Shown here piece after piece: positions 20,828 to 49,549 of a stretch of 64,000 bases of DNA. Source of the DNA: Rotaria macrura (lineage: Eukaryota > Rotifera > Eurotatoria > Philodinida > Philodinidae); NCBI GenBank assembly GCA_900239685.1, contig OENT01000762.1:1721-65720 (forward strand), written 5' to 3'. The position numbers and the translations under genes are program-made. A model generated the notes under the pieces. The model was not told where the DNA came from. It made no database searches and saw only the letters and a program-made list of their open reading frames with translations. Every line of letters starts with the position of its first letter. Within the stretch, counting starts at the first letter, position 1.

Positions 20828-23800
20828 TTTGAGCTAGGTGTGATATTTAATAGCGAAGTCATGAGAAAATGTTTATACTACGTTAGTTTCCATTCGATAC
20901 TGTCAAGTAGGTGTTTTACTCTTCTACTTTACAAGGTTGTCTCATGTCTAGAATGAACTCTATGGTTTCTTTAGAAACAATTGATTTTGATGAGAGTTCA
21001 AAAAATAGAAAGTTAATAAAAAGTTGAAATTTTGTTTTTATTTATACGATGTTTTCTTTCATTTACTGCTTTATTGATTATTTCATAACAATGATAAAGT
21101 ATCCTGGGATATATATATATTATGGTAGTTTCCATTTTTGGATTGTACTAGTACGTTCAACTATTGATTATGATTTAATATCATTATGAGTAATCACAAA
21201 TCTCATGTCATACAACTTTACCATTGAAAACCTTCTCGATCAATATTACTTCCTTGAAAAATTACTTAAAACATCAGATTTTGTAAATGAACTCTCATCA
21301 AATAAAAATTATACTCAAGAACCTGTATTACCTATGAAGTTGTTCATAGGATAAACATCGAAATACTTTTATATTACCAATTCAACATTAAAATTTAATG
21401 AAAATATTTAAAAATTAAAGATATTTTTCAATCAGAACAATTATAAAATACTCCAGCGATGTTGAATAATTGTCTGATCTCTTATGATACCACATATTTA
21501 TGATTTAGAAATCAGACTCATCGCATACAAAACTACATACATAGTTATTGAAAGTGTACAATCTATCTCAATTTCATTGACATATTCACTTTCAATATAT
21601 TTCCGAGAGTGCAATATGTATGTCTTCATAGAGTTGTTGGGTCACTGCATTATTCATGAGAAATTTTGTTTCAAAAATTTGATTAAAAATACTTCTTTAT
21701 TTGCATGTACACATATTTTGTTTGAAGACTAGAACACATTTGACATTCATTTATATACCAACAACAGATCAACAAATTTACATTATGATCAATCTGAGCT
21801 GGTATTGTTTTGTTATTCGAATAAATCATCTTTTTATACACGAGTGAAATTATTAAAACCAATTCGATGAAAAATGAAAACAATAGACAAACCTATATGA
21901 CCAGACGTTTGAATATGTTCTTTTATTTAGATAGGTTTTGTCTTTTTTTTTATTGTAAATTGCAAAGAAGATATCTTAAGCCAGGAGATACTCACTGTGA
22001 ATTACACTATTGCAACTATTTTATCAATGAATGTCTACAAAGTTAGTAGTGATGATCAACATCGTGTATATCATGAGTTGCATTAACAACTGCCTGAGAA
22101 AAAAGATCAAAGAGAGTAATCGTTGCTAGATTTTATTGCTAGCATGGCTTAATTTATTAAATGAGGCGAATAAAAACAACACAATTGTATAAATTTCAAT
22201 TTCTATGCGTTTATGTCATGTTTGAATGAGTATTTTCTGTTTCTCCATTCTTGAGAACATCGCGACATAAAATGAATCGTTCTTTTGCTTTTATCTAAAA
22301 AGTCGGTCAATATTATGATTATTATTATTATTATTATTACTGTTCTTTGTATTGCATATATATGGAACGAAATGCTTATCCAACAAATAGGCTTGTCTCT
22401 CGATTATATATTCATAGAAAATGATCATCGTTCACTAGAAGCATTTTAAATATGCACATTTTTTATGAGATCAATACAAACTAAAAGAAAAGTGTGACAT
22501 TCATACTTCAGTTCCATTGAGACAGGACTAAATTGATAGTTCATTTCTACTCATAACAGCGATAACGCATGTCAAGACATCTGATCCAGACTTTATTGTC
22601 TTATAATCGTATCAATGATTTTAGTTTACAATACACTTGAGTTCTGAATTTTTTATCAGAGAATGATAGGTCACAGAAAATAAAGGCTATTCATTATTCT
22701 TCTGGTTCATCGTTCATGCTATCATAAAGAACGAACTGAAAAATTTATGGTAGTTCACAACCAAGCAAATAATTTAGAAATGCCATGTAAATTACTAAAA
22801 GATAAAGCACTTTTTGAAACTCGTCAGTAATAGTCGAAAATGTTCTCATAAAACATGTGTACTTCACAACATAAGAACAATGTCTTTAGGTTCTTAGTGA
22901 GATCCCCGTGATTTTCAAGTTAGTTAGGTAGAAAATACTACAAAAATATTTATCATTTTCTTACAGTTGTCTACAAGTACGTACATGAGATGGAACAGAA
23001 TCAAGCAATTTAGTCGAGTTGTTCTATCTTCAAGAAGATTTCACTATTATTGAGACATGAACTCAATCTTTTGAAGTTCAACTTGTCATCAAGTCGACTG
23101 TATGAGCTTTTGAGACGAGTTTCGATTTAGCATTCGTAAAGAAAATGATTTATCAAAGTAAAAAAATTTAGTCATTTTCGGCAAACTTTTCTTTCGTGTG
23201 AAAATACATTTCAATCCAATGAAAATATTAACGAATAAATGAATTGATTCGGATGCTTATCAGATATCTGTAAATTCTCTTTAATTATATATCGTCTAGT
23301 TCCTTGTGGTGATTTCCCAAAGGGTGGTACTTGAGAATTATCGAAAGACTTTTCTACAATAAATGTTTATGATCTATATGAAAGATTAGTTTCTCAAAAC
23401 GGGTCTAGTACTATGATTTGTTAAAGTTCATGCTTCGTTTTCGTACACGAAGAATCTGTACGACGCCTTTTTTTGTCGTCGAATAGATGTCATTGGATTT
23501 TAGTCATTAAAACTATTTCACTATTGGCTAGTGTAATTTATCCACTTGACGTTTCGCCTGTTGTTTAATTGAGTCATATAATATAATATAAATATGTATA
23601 TATATATATTTATATATATCTCATCGGTTTGTTTGTTTTAGTGTAGGCAGATGCATGAGTTTTTTCGAGTCTTCGAAAACTAGTGTCGTTTTTTGTTGAT
23701 TTCAGTAGATAACAGTACTACATAACCTGCAGTATACGTTCGTTTATTTTTTTCTATTTCAGTTTTTCTTTCTCATTGTGAAAGAATGTAAAAGAATAAA

Positions 23801-23858
23801 TTATACAATAGTTGTTCAAACATGATTAATATTTTCAAGTATTCCGTACAAATATAGA
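20828..23858. other. Intergenic between the Kv-like gene and ROCK
   Basis: Three kilobases of AT-rich sequence without a supported gene. It contains an (ATT)n run at 22318-22339 and a TA-rich microsatellite at about 23580-23620. The last few hundred bases presumably include the ROCK promoter and 5' leader, but I see no clear TATA box. Confidence 0.5.
22318..22339. repeat. (ATT)7 microsatellite
   Basis: Seven uninterrupted ATT units. Confidence 0.85.
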
Positions 23859-37664
<13,806 letters not shown>

Positions 37665-37757
37665 ACAACTCTTCTTTTTTGTCTTTTAATTCAAGTATTT
37701 TATGATCCGGTCCCGATCTCCATGTGTACATATTCATGTATTGATTTTCACACTTCA

Positions 37758-37763
37758 AATAAA
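37758..37763 (+). promoter_or_regulatory. Probable ROCK polyadenylation signal
   Basis: AATAAA 94 bp after the ROCK stop, followed about 25 bp later by a GT-rich stretch (37783-37800) of the kind that helps define cleavage sites. Confidence 0.6.
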
Positions 37764-37907
37764 ATGAATCAAATAATAATGCGCGCGTGTGTGTGTGTGA
37801 AATTGTTTAATTTTGTTGTGTCCTATTCTTGGGTTTTCTTCTTTGGTGCTGTACGCTTCTACTGTCTTTTTTTTTCTTATATCATTATGCTATTTTTTTA
37901 AGATACT

Positions 37908-37959
37908 ATCGTCGTAAAACAAAACTGATCGTTGAAGAATGATCAGTTTTGTAGACGAT
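37908..37959. repeat. Imperfect palindrome / hairpin downstream of ROCK
   Basis: A perfect 12-bp stem (ACAAAACTGATC at 37919-37930 with 37941-37952) and a 10-nt loop extend outward, after a short internal mismatch, to a further 6-bp stem (ATCGTC / GACGAT). It lies 145 bp past the putative poly(A) signal. It could be a foldback remnant or a small structured RNA. Confidence 0.55.
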
Positions 37960-37994
37960 TCAAGCATTATTTACATTTATTATCACTCATCTCT

Positions 37995-38042
37995 TTATAT
38001 ATATATATATATGTATGTATGTGTCTGTGTGTGTGTGTGTGT
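37995..38042. repeat. TA/TG microsatellite
   Basis: A (TA)n run passes into TATG and then (TG)n repeats. Confidence 0.85.
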
Positions 38043-40312
38043 CTTAATTTCTTCCTTTTTTATGTTAATTAGACGAGAATAGCATTTTTCGTCATAATCC
38101 GATTCTCTTTTCCTTTGTTTGTAATTGTATGATGAACGATCTCGCTTGTTTTAGTCGAAGAAAATAAAAGTAAAATAGAAGCACACGAATAAAACTTTAG
38201 CACAATGAAAATGTCTTTTTCTTTGTGAAAAACAAATATTATTTTAATTTTTTTTATTTACTCGAATTACATAAGATGTTCTCATTGGGTTTTATGAAAA
38301 TTTTTGTAAAGGCTAATTCGAATTAATAGATTGACTTTTTCTAATGAAACATGATTTAAGTTAGTAGATCATACAGATTGACATTTTTCAATATGTTAAT
38401 AATGTAATGTACTAATTCGTTAGAATGTCGAAGTACTGTCCTCCAGCAATTACATTTATAGTATTACATGAAAATGAGAGAAGTCTTAAGATAATCTTAA
38501 GTTTTAAGAGAAATACTTGTTTGTCATACTTTATATGTAAACACTTTCATCGAGAACAAAATCAATTGTTTTCAATGGTGACAAGCATTTATTAGAAATG
38601 ACATAAATAATGTTTGATTACTTGCTTGCAACAAGTTGATTTTCATGATTGGTGGATGCGCTAGTTTCTTTTTTTCCTAATGTCTCAGTCATGTTCAAAA
38701 ATTGATGAAGTCTTCTTTTTCTCTTTAATACTAAGTAGCGAGAAAATATTTTCAGTATTATCTTGTTCTTTTTATAGCATAATGATAAGCAGACGTGCGT
38801 GACAAAAGGAAAAAGTTGTTTAAGGATACGTAAATATATATAAAGAAGAAAAAAAAGCAGGCGCTTGACTCTTTCAATTCAACCGTAAAATCATGTCGAT
38901 AATGATCTTCATTTAAAATGTTTCCATTCTTTTTTTTTCATGGCAAAAGTTTTCTCTTCATATGTTTCTCGAAGCAAGATGATTATTTCGAAATTATCTC
39001 GAAGTAGTCAAAATGGTGAAAATTTACTTCAAACATAGAGTCGTTCTTGAATTTCCTTGGCTCGAATTGTTTCTTTTTCACCTTGCTCGATGCATCGAAT
39101 TAAGCTAATTAAATATCATGCAAGCAATATTCTGCACACCTCACTGTCAAGGATGATTTTCTAAAAACAGAAACTACCTAACCTAGGTGTCATTTTTTGA
39201 TCGTTGTCAAGTGTGCCACTATAGATTGATATATGTCAATGTATTTCTACGACGGATCTCAGATGATTTTTCTCTTTCTATCTGATTTTTATTCACTATC
39301 TGTCATTGAAGGTGTGCACAGTAAAGTGACATGCGTATTTAAGTACACCTACACTCAATTCTGATTTTAATCGCGTTTGTCCTCGTAACACCATGTCATG
39401 AAATTTTCTTTCATTCTAATTGAATCGATATTCGTACATAGATACTGTGTGTAGCTTCGTTAATCCTTTTTTCACACCTAACATATGTGAGAAAGTGATC
39501 ATTATGCTTGAGGGCTTTCGATGTCTCTCCCTCTCGCTCTCTTTTTCATTTTGTCTTCAATGATAACAATGAAAAGAATATCGAACTCATAACTATGCGA
39601 AAAGCAATAAAAAAACATCTGTTGTTAGTCTGCATTTCAGCTAATACTAGCTCATATGTACTGATGTTGATCATTACTATGATTGCACGTGTGATATTTA
39701 GGATTTACTAAGAAATATTGGTTTAAGCAAAGAAGAAAATCTGGTGAAATAAGATATGCAAAAAAAGGTTTCGATTCAAATAATTAATACCTTGAGTTCT
39801 CTGTTTCCAATAGAAATATATAATCAAACTTGTTCTATTCCTTTGTTTCTATCCTTCGTTTTGCTTAAACATAAAATAATCAGTCGAAACTTTTCTTACC
39901 ACCCACATTATCTAAGGTTTCTTTTGTTATTTTAAACATAATTTTATTTTTGTCTCAAATATAGAAGTAATCAGTTGTCTTTTCTTTTTTTTTGATCATA
40001 ATCTTACATATGTTTGTCTTTAGTTTGTTCGAAATATCTCAAGTATCGATCAAACAAATTATCCATTTCTTTGTATCCAATAGACTACGCAATAGATCTC
40101 ATAGCATTATCATCATCCCAATAGTTTTTATGTCATATGCTGTTCTGTATCATTCATTACTAATCGGCTGATATATCCAAGAGCGGGCACGTGTTTATGT
40201 ATGTCCCTTAATCTATCACTTTTTTCTCATATGCACTTCACAAGATATACAGACAAAACTCCAGCGAACAGTCTTATGACGGCGAACTACAGCAAATAGT
40301 TGAGCGGGCATA
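38043..40312. other. Intergenic between ROCK and MNK
   Basis: AT-rich spacer with no supported gene. From about 40180 to 40520 the sequence becomes richer in GC and purines, including a CGTGCGCGCGCACGG block near 40450 and a GTGTGTGT run. This looks like the MNK promoter and 5' leader. Confidence 0.5.
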
Positions 40313-40328
40313 TTTTACCCGGGTAAAA
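40313..40328. promoter_or_regulatory. Perfect 16-bp palindrome upstream of MNK
   Basis: TTTTACCCGGGTAAAA, 319 bp before the MNK start codon and in the GC-richer leader region. Its symmetry would suit a dimeric transcription factor, but no factor can be named. Confidence 0.4.
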
Positions 40329-40646
40329 AGAAGAAAAAAAAGAAGAACGAGAGAAGAAAAAAGAGGCACAGGAAGAAGGGAGAGTACACCACTATTGACG
40401 CCGATATAAATGGCAAGCGCACTGTTCTATTTAGCTTTTATTTCTATCGTGCGCGCGCACGGCGACTAACGAAAGTGTGTGTGTGTTGTGAGTGAGTGAA
40501 AGAAGAGAAAAAAGGATCGTCTATCAGTTAACAAATATTTGATGGGACTAAATTTATTCGATAAGAAAATTTAAATTGATTTATAATTCAAAATAATTTT
40601 CCAAAAAGTCAAACTGAAAATAAGAAAAAGAACTCGACAATCAACA

Positions 40647-44252
<3,606 letters not shown>

Positions 44253-44265
44253 TCATAGAATAAGA

Positions 44266-44271
44266 AATAAA
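44266..44271 (+). promoter_or_regulatory. Probable MNK polyadenylation signal
   Basis: AATAAA 14 bp after the MNK stop. Further AT-rich signals follow, so the real cleavage site may be later. Confidence 0.4.
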
Positions 44272-47200
44272 ATATTCTTTGTCAATACGTCTTTTCTTTA
44301 TTTGTTTTACTTTTATATACTTTTTTTCTCCCCTTATAAACACATTTATTAGAGGAACTTTCTTTGTTATATGTATACCTTGAGTAGGATAGATTATTTA
44401 TCTTACCCAGTGATGAGTTTACTTTACTTTTCTTTTCTTGTTGTTTTTTCGGATTGAATTCATTCTTTCTTTCATTTTTTTTCTTGCCTGTTCTACGCAT
44501 TATTTCGATCTGATTTTCAGTATTGTTATTCTTCATATGTTTTGTTCTTTCTTGTGAACATCAGGGCTGTCGTGATGCGTGTAACGCAGTTTAAGGCTGG
44601 GTTGTACACTTGAGTAAGGAGGTGAACTAAAGTTAATTTGAGCCGTTAAGTCTCGAATTCAAATCGTTTCTTCTATGTGTCTCTCATTCATTCTGTCATG
44701 CACACTCCGACATTTATAATATATACACATTTATATATTTAAGGTCTCGGTCTGTCAGTCTTACTCTCTATGTATCACTTTCTTTCTGTTCGTTGCCATT
44801 TTTGTGCCATTTCATTTTCGTGCTTGAAGCATGAAAATCTAGTTAGGCAGCGATGATATCATATTTTTTTTCTTTATGTAAATATATATATCTATGTTTT
44901 TCGGTCATTGCGAAGCAACACACACATTCATAAAATTGTGAATATACATATTCATTTTTTTCGTTGTTTTCACCTATACCGGTCTCTTGATCTCCTGTTT
45001 TTTTGTTATAAAATTGTATTGATGTTTTCTGTTTTGTTCGTATGTCTGGGAGGAAATGAAATTCAAACAGACAGACATGTGTTGTGTGTAATGATGACCA
45101 AAGGCCATGTGCGACATACTTTCTTTTGCATTTGTATTCATTTTGTGTTCTCCGTTTTTTTTTCTTCTACTCTCCATCCCCATAAGTTTTCTTCTGTCTT
45201 CTTTTTTGTACCTAGACCGTTCGAGTTGTTTCATCTATAACATACGTCATGTTTTGTATAAGAGAGAAGAACTTGTTAGAGAGAAACACATAAGTAAATG
45301 GGATTATTACTAATATTATTATTATTATTATTATTTAGTATAAGTTAACGTTTAAAGAAAAAAAAAAGAAATAAAAACATTGCATTCGAAAATATGAAAA
45401 TTCATTGATTCCTTTTTTTTCTTTTCTTGTTTATTTCGAATTTAAATTTTATATGCGTTATTTTTACAGTTGAATTAACGAAATGACTAGAAGTAAAATA
45501 TTTGATTAAGCAAACTAGGTTATTGTGATGAAAAAAGAAAACGACAAAGTTATCAAACGTTAGATTGTGTTGACCTAATTATTTCTGCAAATTATGTATC
45601 ACGAAGTGATTGCAAGACTGGATGTTGATCACGTTTCATTATCTATATATATTGACGTAAGCGATGCTATGTATTGCGTCGATAGGAAAATTTCGTTGAA
45701 CACGGTTTAAACAGTACGCTTATTTACAGGAGAGTTTCAAAATGAATTTCGTTTCTATGATGAAACTCAACAAAAGCAAATTGATGATTATTTCGATCGT
45801 TTTAAGTCTGTAAACATCCAGAAAGAAAGGTTTACCTCGTAATTCTGTAGCCAATGACCACATTGATTTACGATAGAGATTAAGGAATGCATCTCAAAGT
45901 TATTATTCCAAACATAGATGTTATACTATTGCTGTAAATTTGATGTCCCTATGACTCTTGAGTATATTAAATTTTGGCTAATTGAATTCAATCTTTTGTT
46001 GTGTGAGCATTGTCTACTATTTCTTTAGACGCAAAAAGGGGCTGCTCTTTTTTCAACTATGTAAATTCACCAAGTACACAAAATCGGGTGATTGTTATCG
46101 AGGTTATCAAGCACTACGATTCTTGAGATAGTCAACCAATTAAAACATCTACGACGTCTTCTTTACTTTTACTTAACAACTAGTAGAGAGAAAACATACT
46201 CAAGTAACCTAATGATTATCGTCTATTGTTTGTTGTTTTCTTTTCCTTGAAAACAAAGTAACATACTTCATGTGATATTAAATTTTCTCTTTTTGAAATA
46301 ACAAGCATCACGTGCCTGTAAAAGCAATCATACATTGAGTATGGTAATGAAAATTTGAAGTTAAATGTTATTTGTTCGTCAAAAATTATCCTTGTAATTA
46401 TCATACACATTCATGTTGTACACAAAAGAAATAGAATACAACTTAAGTGTAAATCATAATTGACATGTTGATCACAAAAAAAAGCAAAATTAATGTCGTT
46501 TTTTCTTTCTCGAGTTTCGTGACAACGAATAGAAAACAAGTTAAATAAGATGCATTTTCGTTTGATAGGAAAGGGGAAAGGACAGCCGGTTAAGCAACCT
46601 GTATGTTTGCGCGAGTAGTTATGAGTATATTATTATACAATTGCGCATTAAAAAAATCCCATGTGATGCTCTAAACGATTAAATATGTCAATATGATTTA
46701 TATGTATTATGCATACTTTTGAATTCTATGAATATAAATACGAAATCTACTGATTTATTTATGATGTTCAGTCATTTATGGACTATTAGCTCATTAAATC
46801 ATACTGGATTGGTCACACTTTGCAAGCTAGATTTCTGATTATATATATATGAATCCAATCTATTGAATGACATATTTATTACGAGCAACATAGCTCATTG
46901 TTATTGATTTCTTTTGTCATAAAAGAAATATAAAAAATTAATATTTCAAGTTTCCACCAGATATTGATGTTTACAAATGATGCTTTTTAGTGTTCTGTTT
47001 GATTTACTTCGCAGAGTTTAAATCATAATAATGATCCAAAGAAACTAAGTTGTGATATTGCTGATAATATTTTCCTGTCTGAAACATAAGAAGAATAGGA
47101 CTAAGATTTCAGCAGATTGTGTTATCTTGACTGAGTTTGAACCGAGAATATTCTAGTATTTTAAATTACTGAACGAATTCATTCATGAAGAATGAAAAGA

Positions 47201-48720
47201 CATAACGAAAGGAAGTACAAAATTATACTGATGTTAATCAATTAGTTGGTAATGGAATGCAATAATTATTCACATACTCCGAAGAAAACATTCAAAGGAA
47301 AATATTGATCTATATACCGTCAAAGGTTATCATAATAGAATGAACAGCTGTATCTATTGAAATTACTTCAATGCGTTTGCTGATTAAAACAAAAAGGGTA
47401 CAATGCATTACGAATGAACGGTCGACGAAGACGGCAAGAAAAAATAATATTCAAACTTGTATTAATATTTGGTATACTTAATACAATAATAATTTAATAG
47501 ATATGTTGGTTATTCTTTCTAATTCGTCTTATGTAATGTCTGCTCTAGAATTAGAGAGAGAACTAGGAGTTTATATTCGGTACGTGGAACAACTAGTGAT
47601 TTTCTATTTTCCACAATTCAAAGAATAGAACTGTACACGTCGTTTTCTATGATACTGTCTTGCATAAAATTGCTGTAACACATATTATCTCTGTAAATAC
47701 ATGAAACAAAAATTGTGCATTAAAATGAAGTTTCGTTTCCCGACAAATATACAAAAATATTGGAAGATGTACTAACCAGTAGCATTCGATTTCTATAGAG
47801 TCTAACTATATACCAAGATAATTCTGTACCCTGAACGATGAAATCGTGAGTCTTCCTATGGAAAGAAAATCTCACATTCCAAGCCACATCGAAACTGTTT
47901 GTAATTTTGTATATCGGTTTTCCTTGATTTTTATAAGATAAAAGCAATCGATTCTTAAATAGTTTTGTATAATATAATATTTTACAAAGCCGTGTCTTAT
48001 TGTTATCTTTGCTGAACGATAGTTCTTGACTAATAAATAAATGTTCCAATCCTAATATTCAATTTAAAACGTGTTCTCCTCTAATTTTCAATTATTACAA
48101 TCCAAGCTCATGTAGTAGATTACAATTTTGGCTGAAAGACCATGTTTTTAATATTCGCATTTTTCAACACACGTCAGATATCAATGTTGACAATGTATAT
48201 TATGAAATAATGTTTTCTTTTTAAAACCCTATTTAATACTTATGTAATTAGCTTCAATGTCTTATATGATACTCAATTCTAATTTCCTATTCGAATCTAA
48301 TGTAATGTGATTAGCCCATTTTCTTAGATATATTTGTTCTCATGAGGAATCATGAAATGAGTGAAATCAATTTAACTTCTTTAAGGCAAGAGAATCTTCA
48401 ATATACGAATCCACACCTAGCATTATATTAGACTCTTCGACGATAATAGTACATCCATCATAGTCATAAATATTAGTTTTTCGAATATACACGGATCAAA
48501 TTTCTATATTGCATTTTATTTTAACAGATACACAATGAATAGCTATTCAATATTAATTTACTAGTTCCAATTGTTTTTCTTCTCTTAATATTCAACAAGG
48601 ACGATCATATCGAATGACAATTTCTCAATATCATGCTTTGGATTTTTTTGCACATCGAATTGCGGATAATATGGCAATCAATTGCCAATATTTGTCTAGC
48701 TATTAAGGTTTTCAATGTCC
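44272..48720. other. Intergenic between MNK and the EGF-like gene
   Basis: About 4.4 kb without a supported gene. The first kilobase is pyrimidine-rich and low in complexity, with an (ATT)n-like run at about 45312-45338. A 109-codon open frame on the minus strand (47720-48049) has no recognisable domain or exon partner and is not called. Confidence 0.5.
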
Positions 48721-48756
48721 TATAAAACCAGTAGTCAATCAGTCTCGTTTCATTCC
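48721..48756 (+). promoter_or_regulatory. TATA box and initiator of the EGF-like gene
   Basis: TATAAAA at 48721-48727 lies 31 bp before the A of TCATTCC (A at 48752), a match to the animal initiator pattern. That would give a 5' leader of about 48 nt before the ATG at 48800. Spacing is textbook, but the start site is inferred. Confidence 0.6.
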
Positions 48757-48799
48757 AAATAGCAGACCAAGATTCAGCAGTATCACGGTAATTCTCAAA

Positions 48800-49486
48800 A
48801 TGATGCTTCTTATTGCTGTAACATTGTTTTCAATGTTATCTCAAATTCATGCGCAAACTAATCAATGTACAGCTGCAGCTCTAGCTGCGTGTGGCTCATT
48901 TCCATGTGTCCAAACTGGAAACGCCTTTTCCTGTCTTTGCACCGACATGTCATTGAAACCAAGTGCAGCCGACTGTAATGGTGGTCAAGTTGTGATTCCT
49001 AATCAATGTGGTAATGCTATATGTCCCGCTGGTGCCTCATGTATACCAACAAATCAAAATCCATCACAGTATATTTGTCTTTGCCCGAATAATATTATTG
49101 CCAATCCTGATTGCCCCACAAATCCCTTGCCGAATAACCCATGTTTGATTAACAATCCATGTCAAGGTGGTGGAACTTGCGTTGTCAATCAATTGACTCT
49201 TCAAGCAGTTTGCCTTTGTCCAACTGGTAGTTATGGACCAAACTGTGCTTATGGATGTCGTACATCGTGTGATAATACTTGGTAAGTGTTTTAGATGAAA
49301 ATAGAAGATATTCTAAAGATAGAAACACATTTATGTATGTATTAAAGGTGTTATAATGGTGGTCGATGTGCTAATGCTTATGGTCAACCATACTGTTTCT
49401 GTGGACAGAACTTTCGAGGAAGACGATGTGAACTCCGATACAACACACACAATTATGTTTATTTATATCATTATCCAAGATGGTAA
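48800..49486 (+). CDS. Secreted EGF-like repeat protein
   Basis: Two exons (48800-49281, 49348-49486; 66-bp intron, GTAAGT donor) join in phase to 206 aa. A hydrophobic signal peptide (MMLLIAVTLFSMLSQIHA) is probably cut before QTNQC. The mature protein is rich in cysteine, with repeated C.C blocks of EGF type: CLC, CLCP, GGTCVV...CLCPTGSYGPNC, and in exon 2 CYNGGRCANAYGQPYCFCGQNFRGRRC. The last two are good EGF-like domains; the first two modules are looser. The C-terminus, after the last domain, is a short Tyr/His-rich tail, with no membrane anchor. It is likely an extracellular ligand, matrix or mucus-type protein; function cannot be set from sequence. Start choice is clear from the signal peptide and the TATA/initiator upstream. 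Confidence 0.85.
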
Positions 49487-49538
49487 AGAACGAATAATTT
49501 TTCTTTGTCATGCACAGAATGACATAATTTCTTAAATC

Positions 49539-49549
49539 AATAAAATAAA
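49539..49549 (+). promoter_or_regulatory. Double polyadenylation signal of the EGF-like gene
   Basis: Two adjacent AATAAA hexamers, about 55 bp after the stop codon. Confidence 0.6.

Noticed and set aside
44563..44640. CAGGGCTGTCGTGATGCG resembling a hAT end, followed by GTAACGC
   Set aside because: No matching second end or target duplication nearby.
44900..45310. Overlapping frames of 68-110 codons after MNK
   Set aside because: Pyrimidine-rich low-complexity sequence downstream of MNK; no coding character.
47720..48049. 109-codon minus-strand open frame
   Set aside because: No domain, no exon partners and composition like other chance frames.
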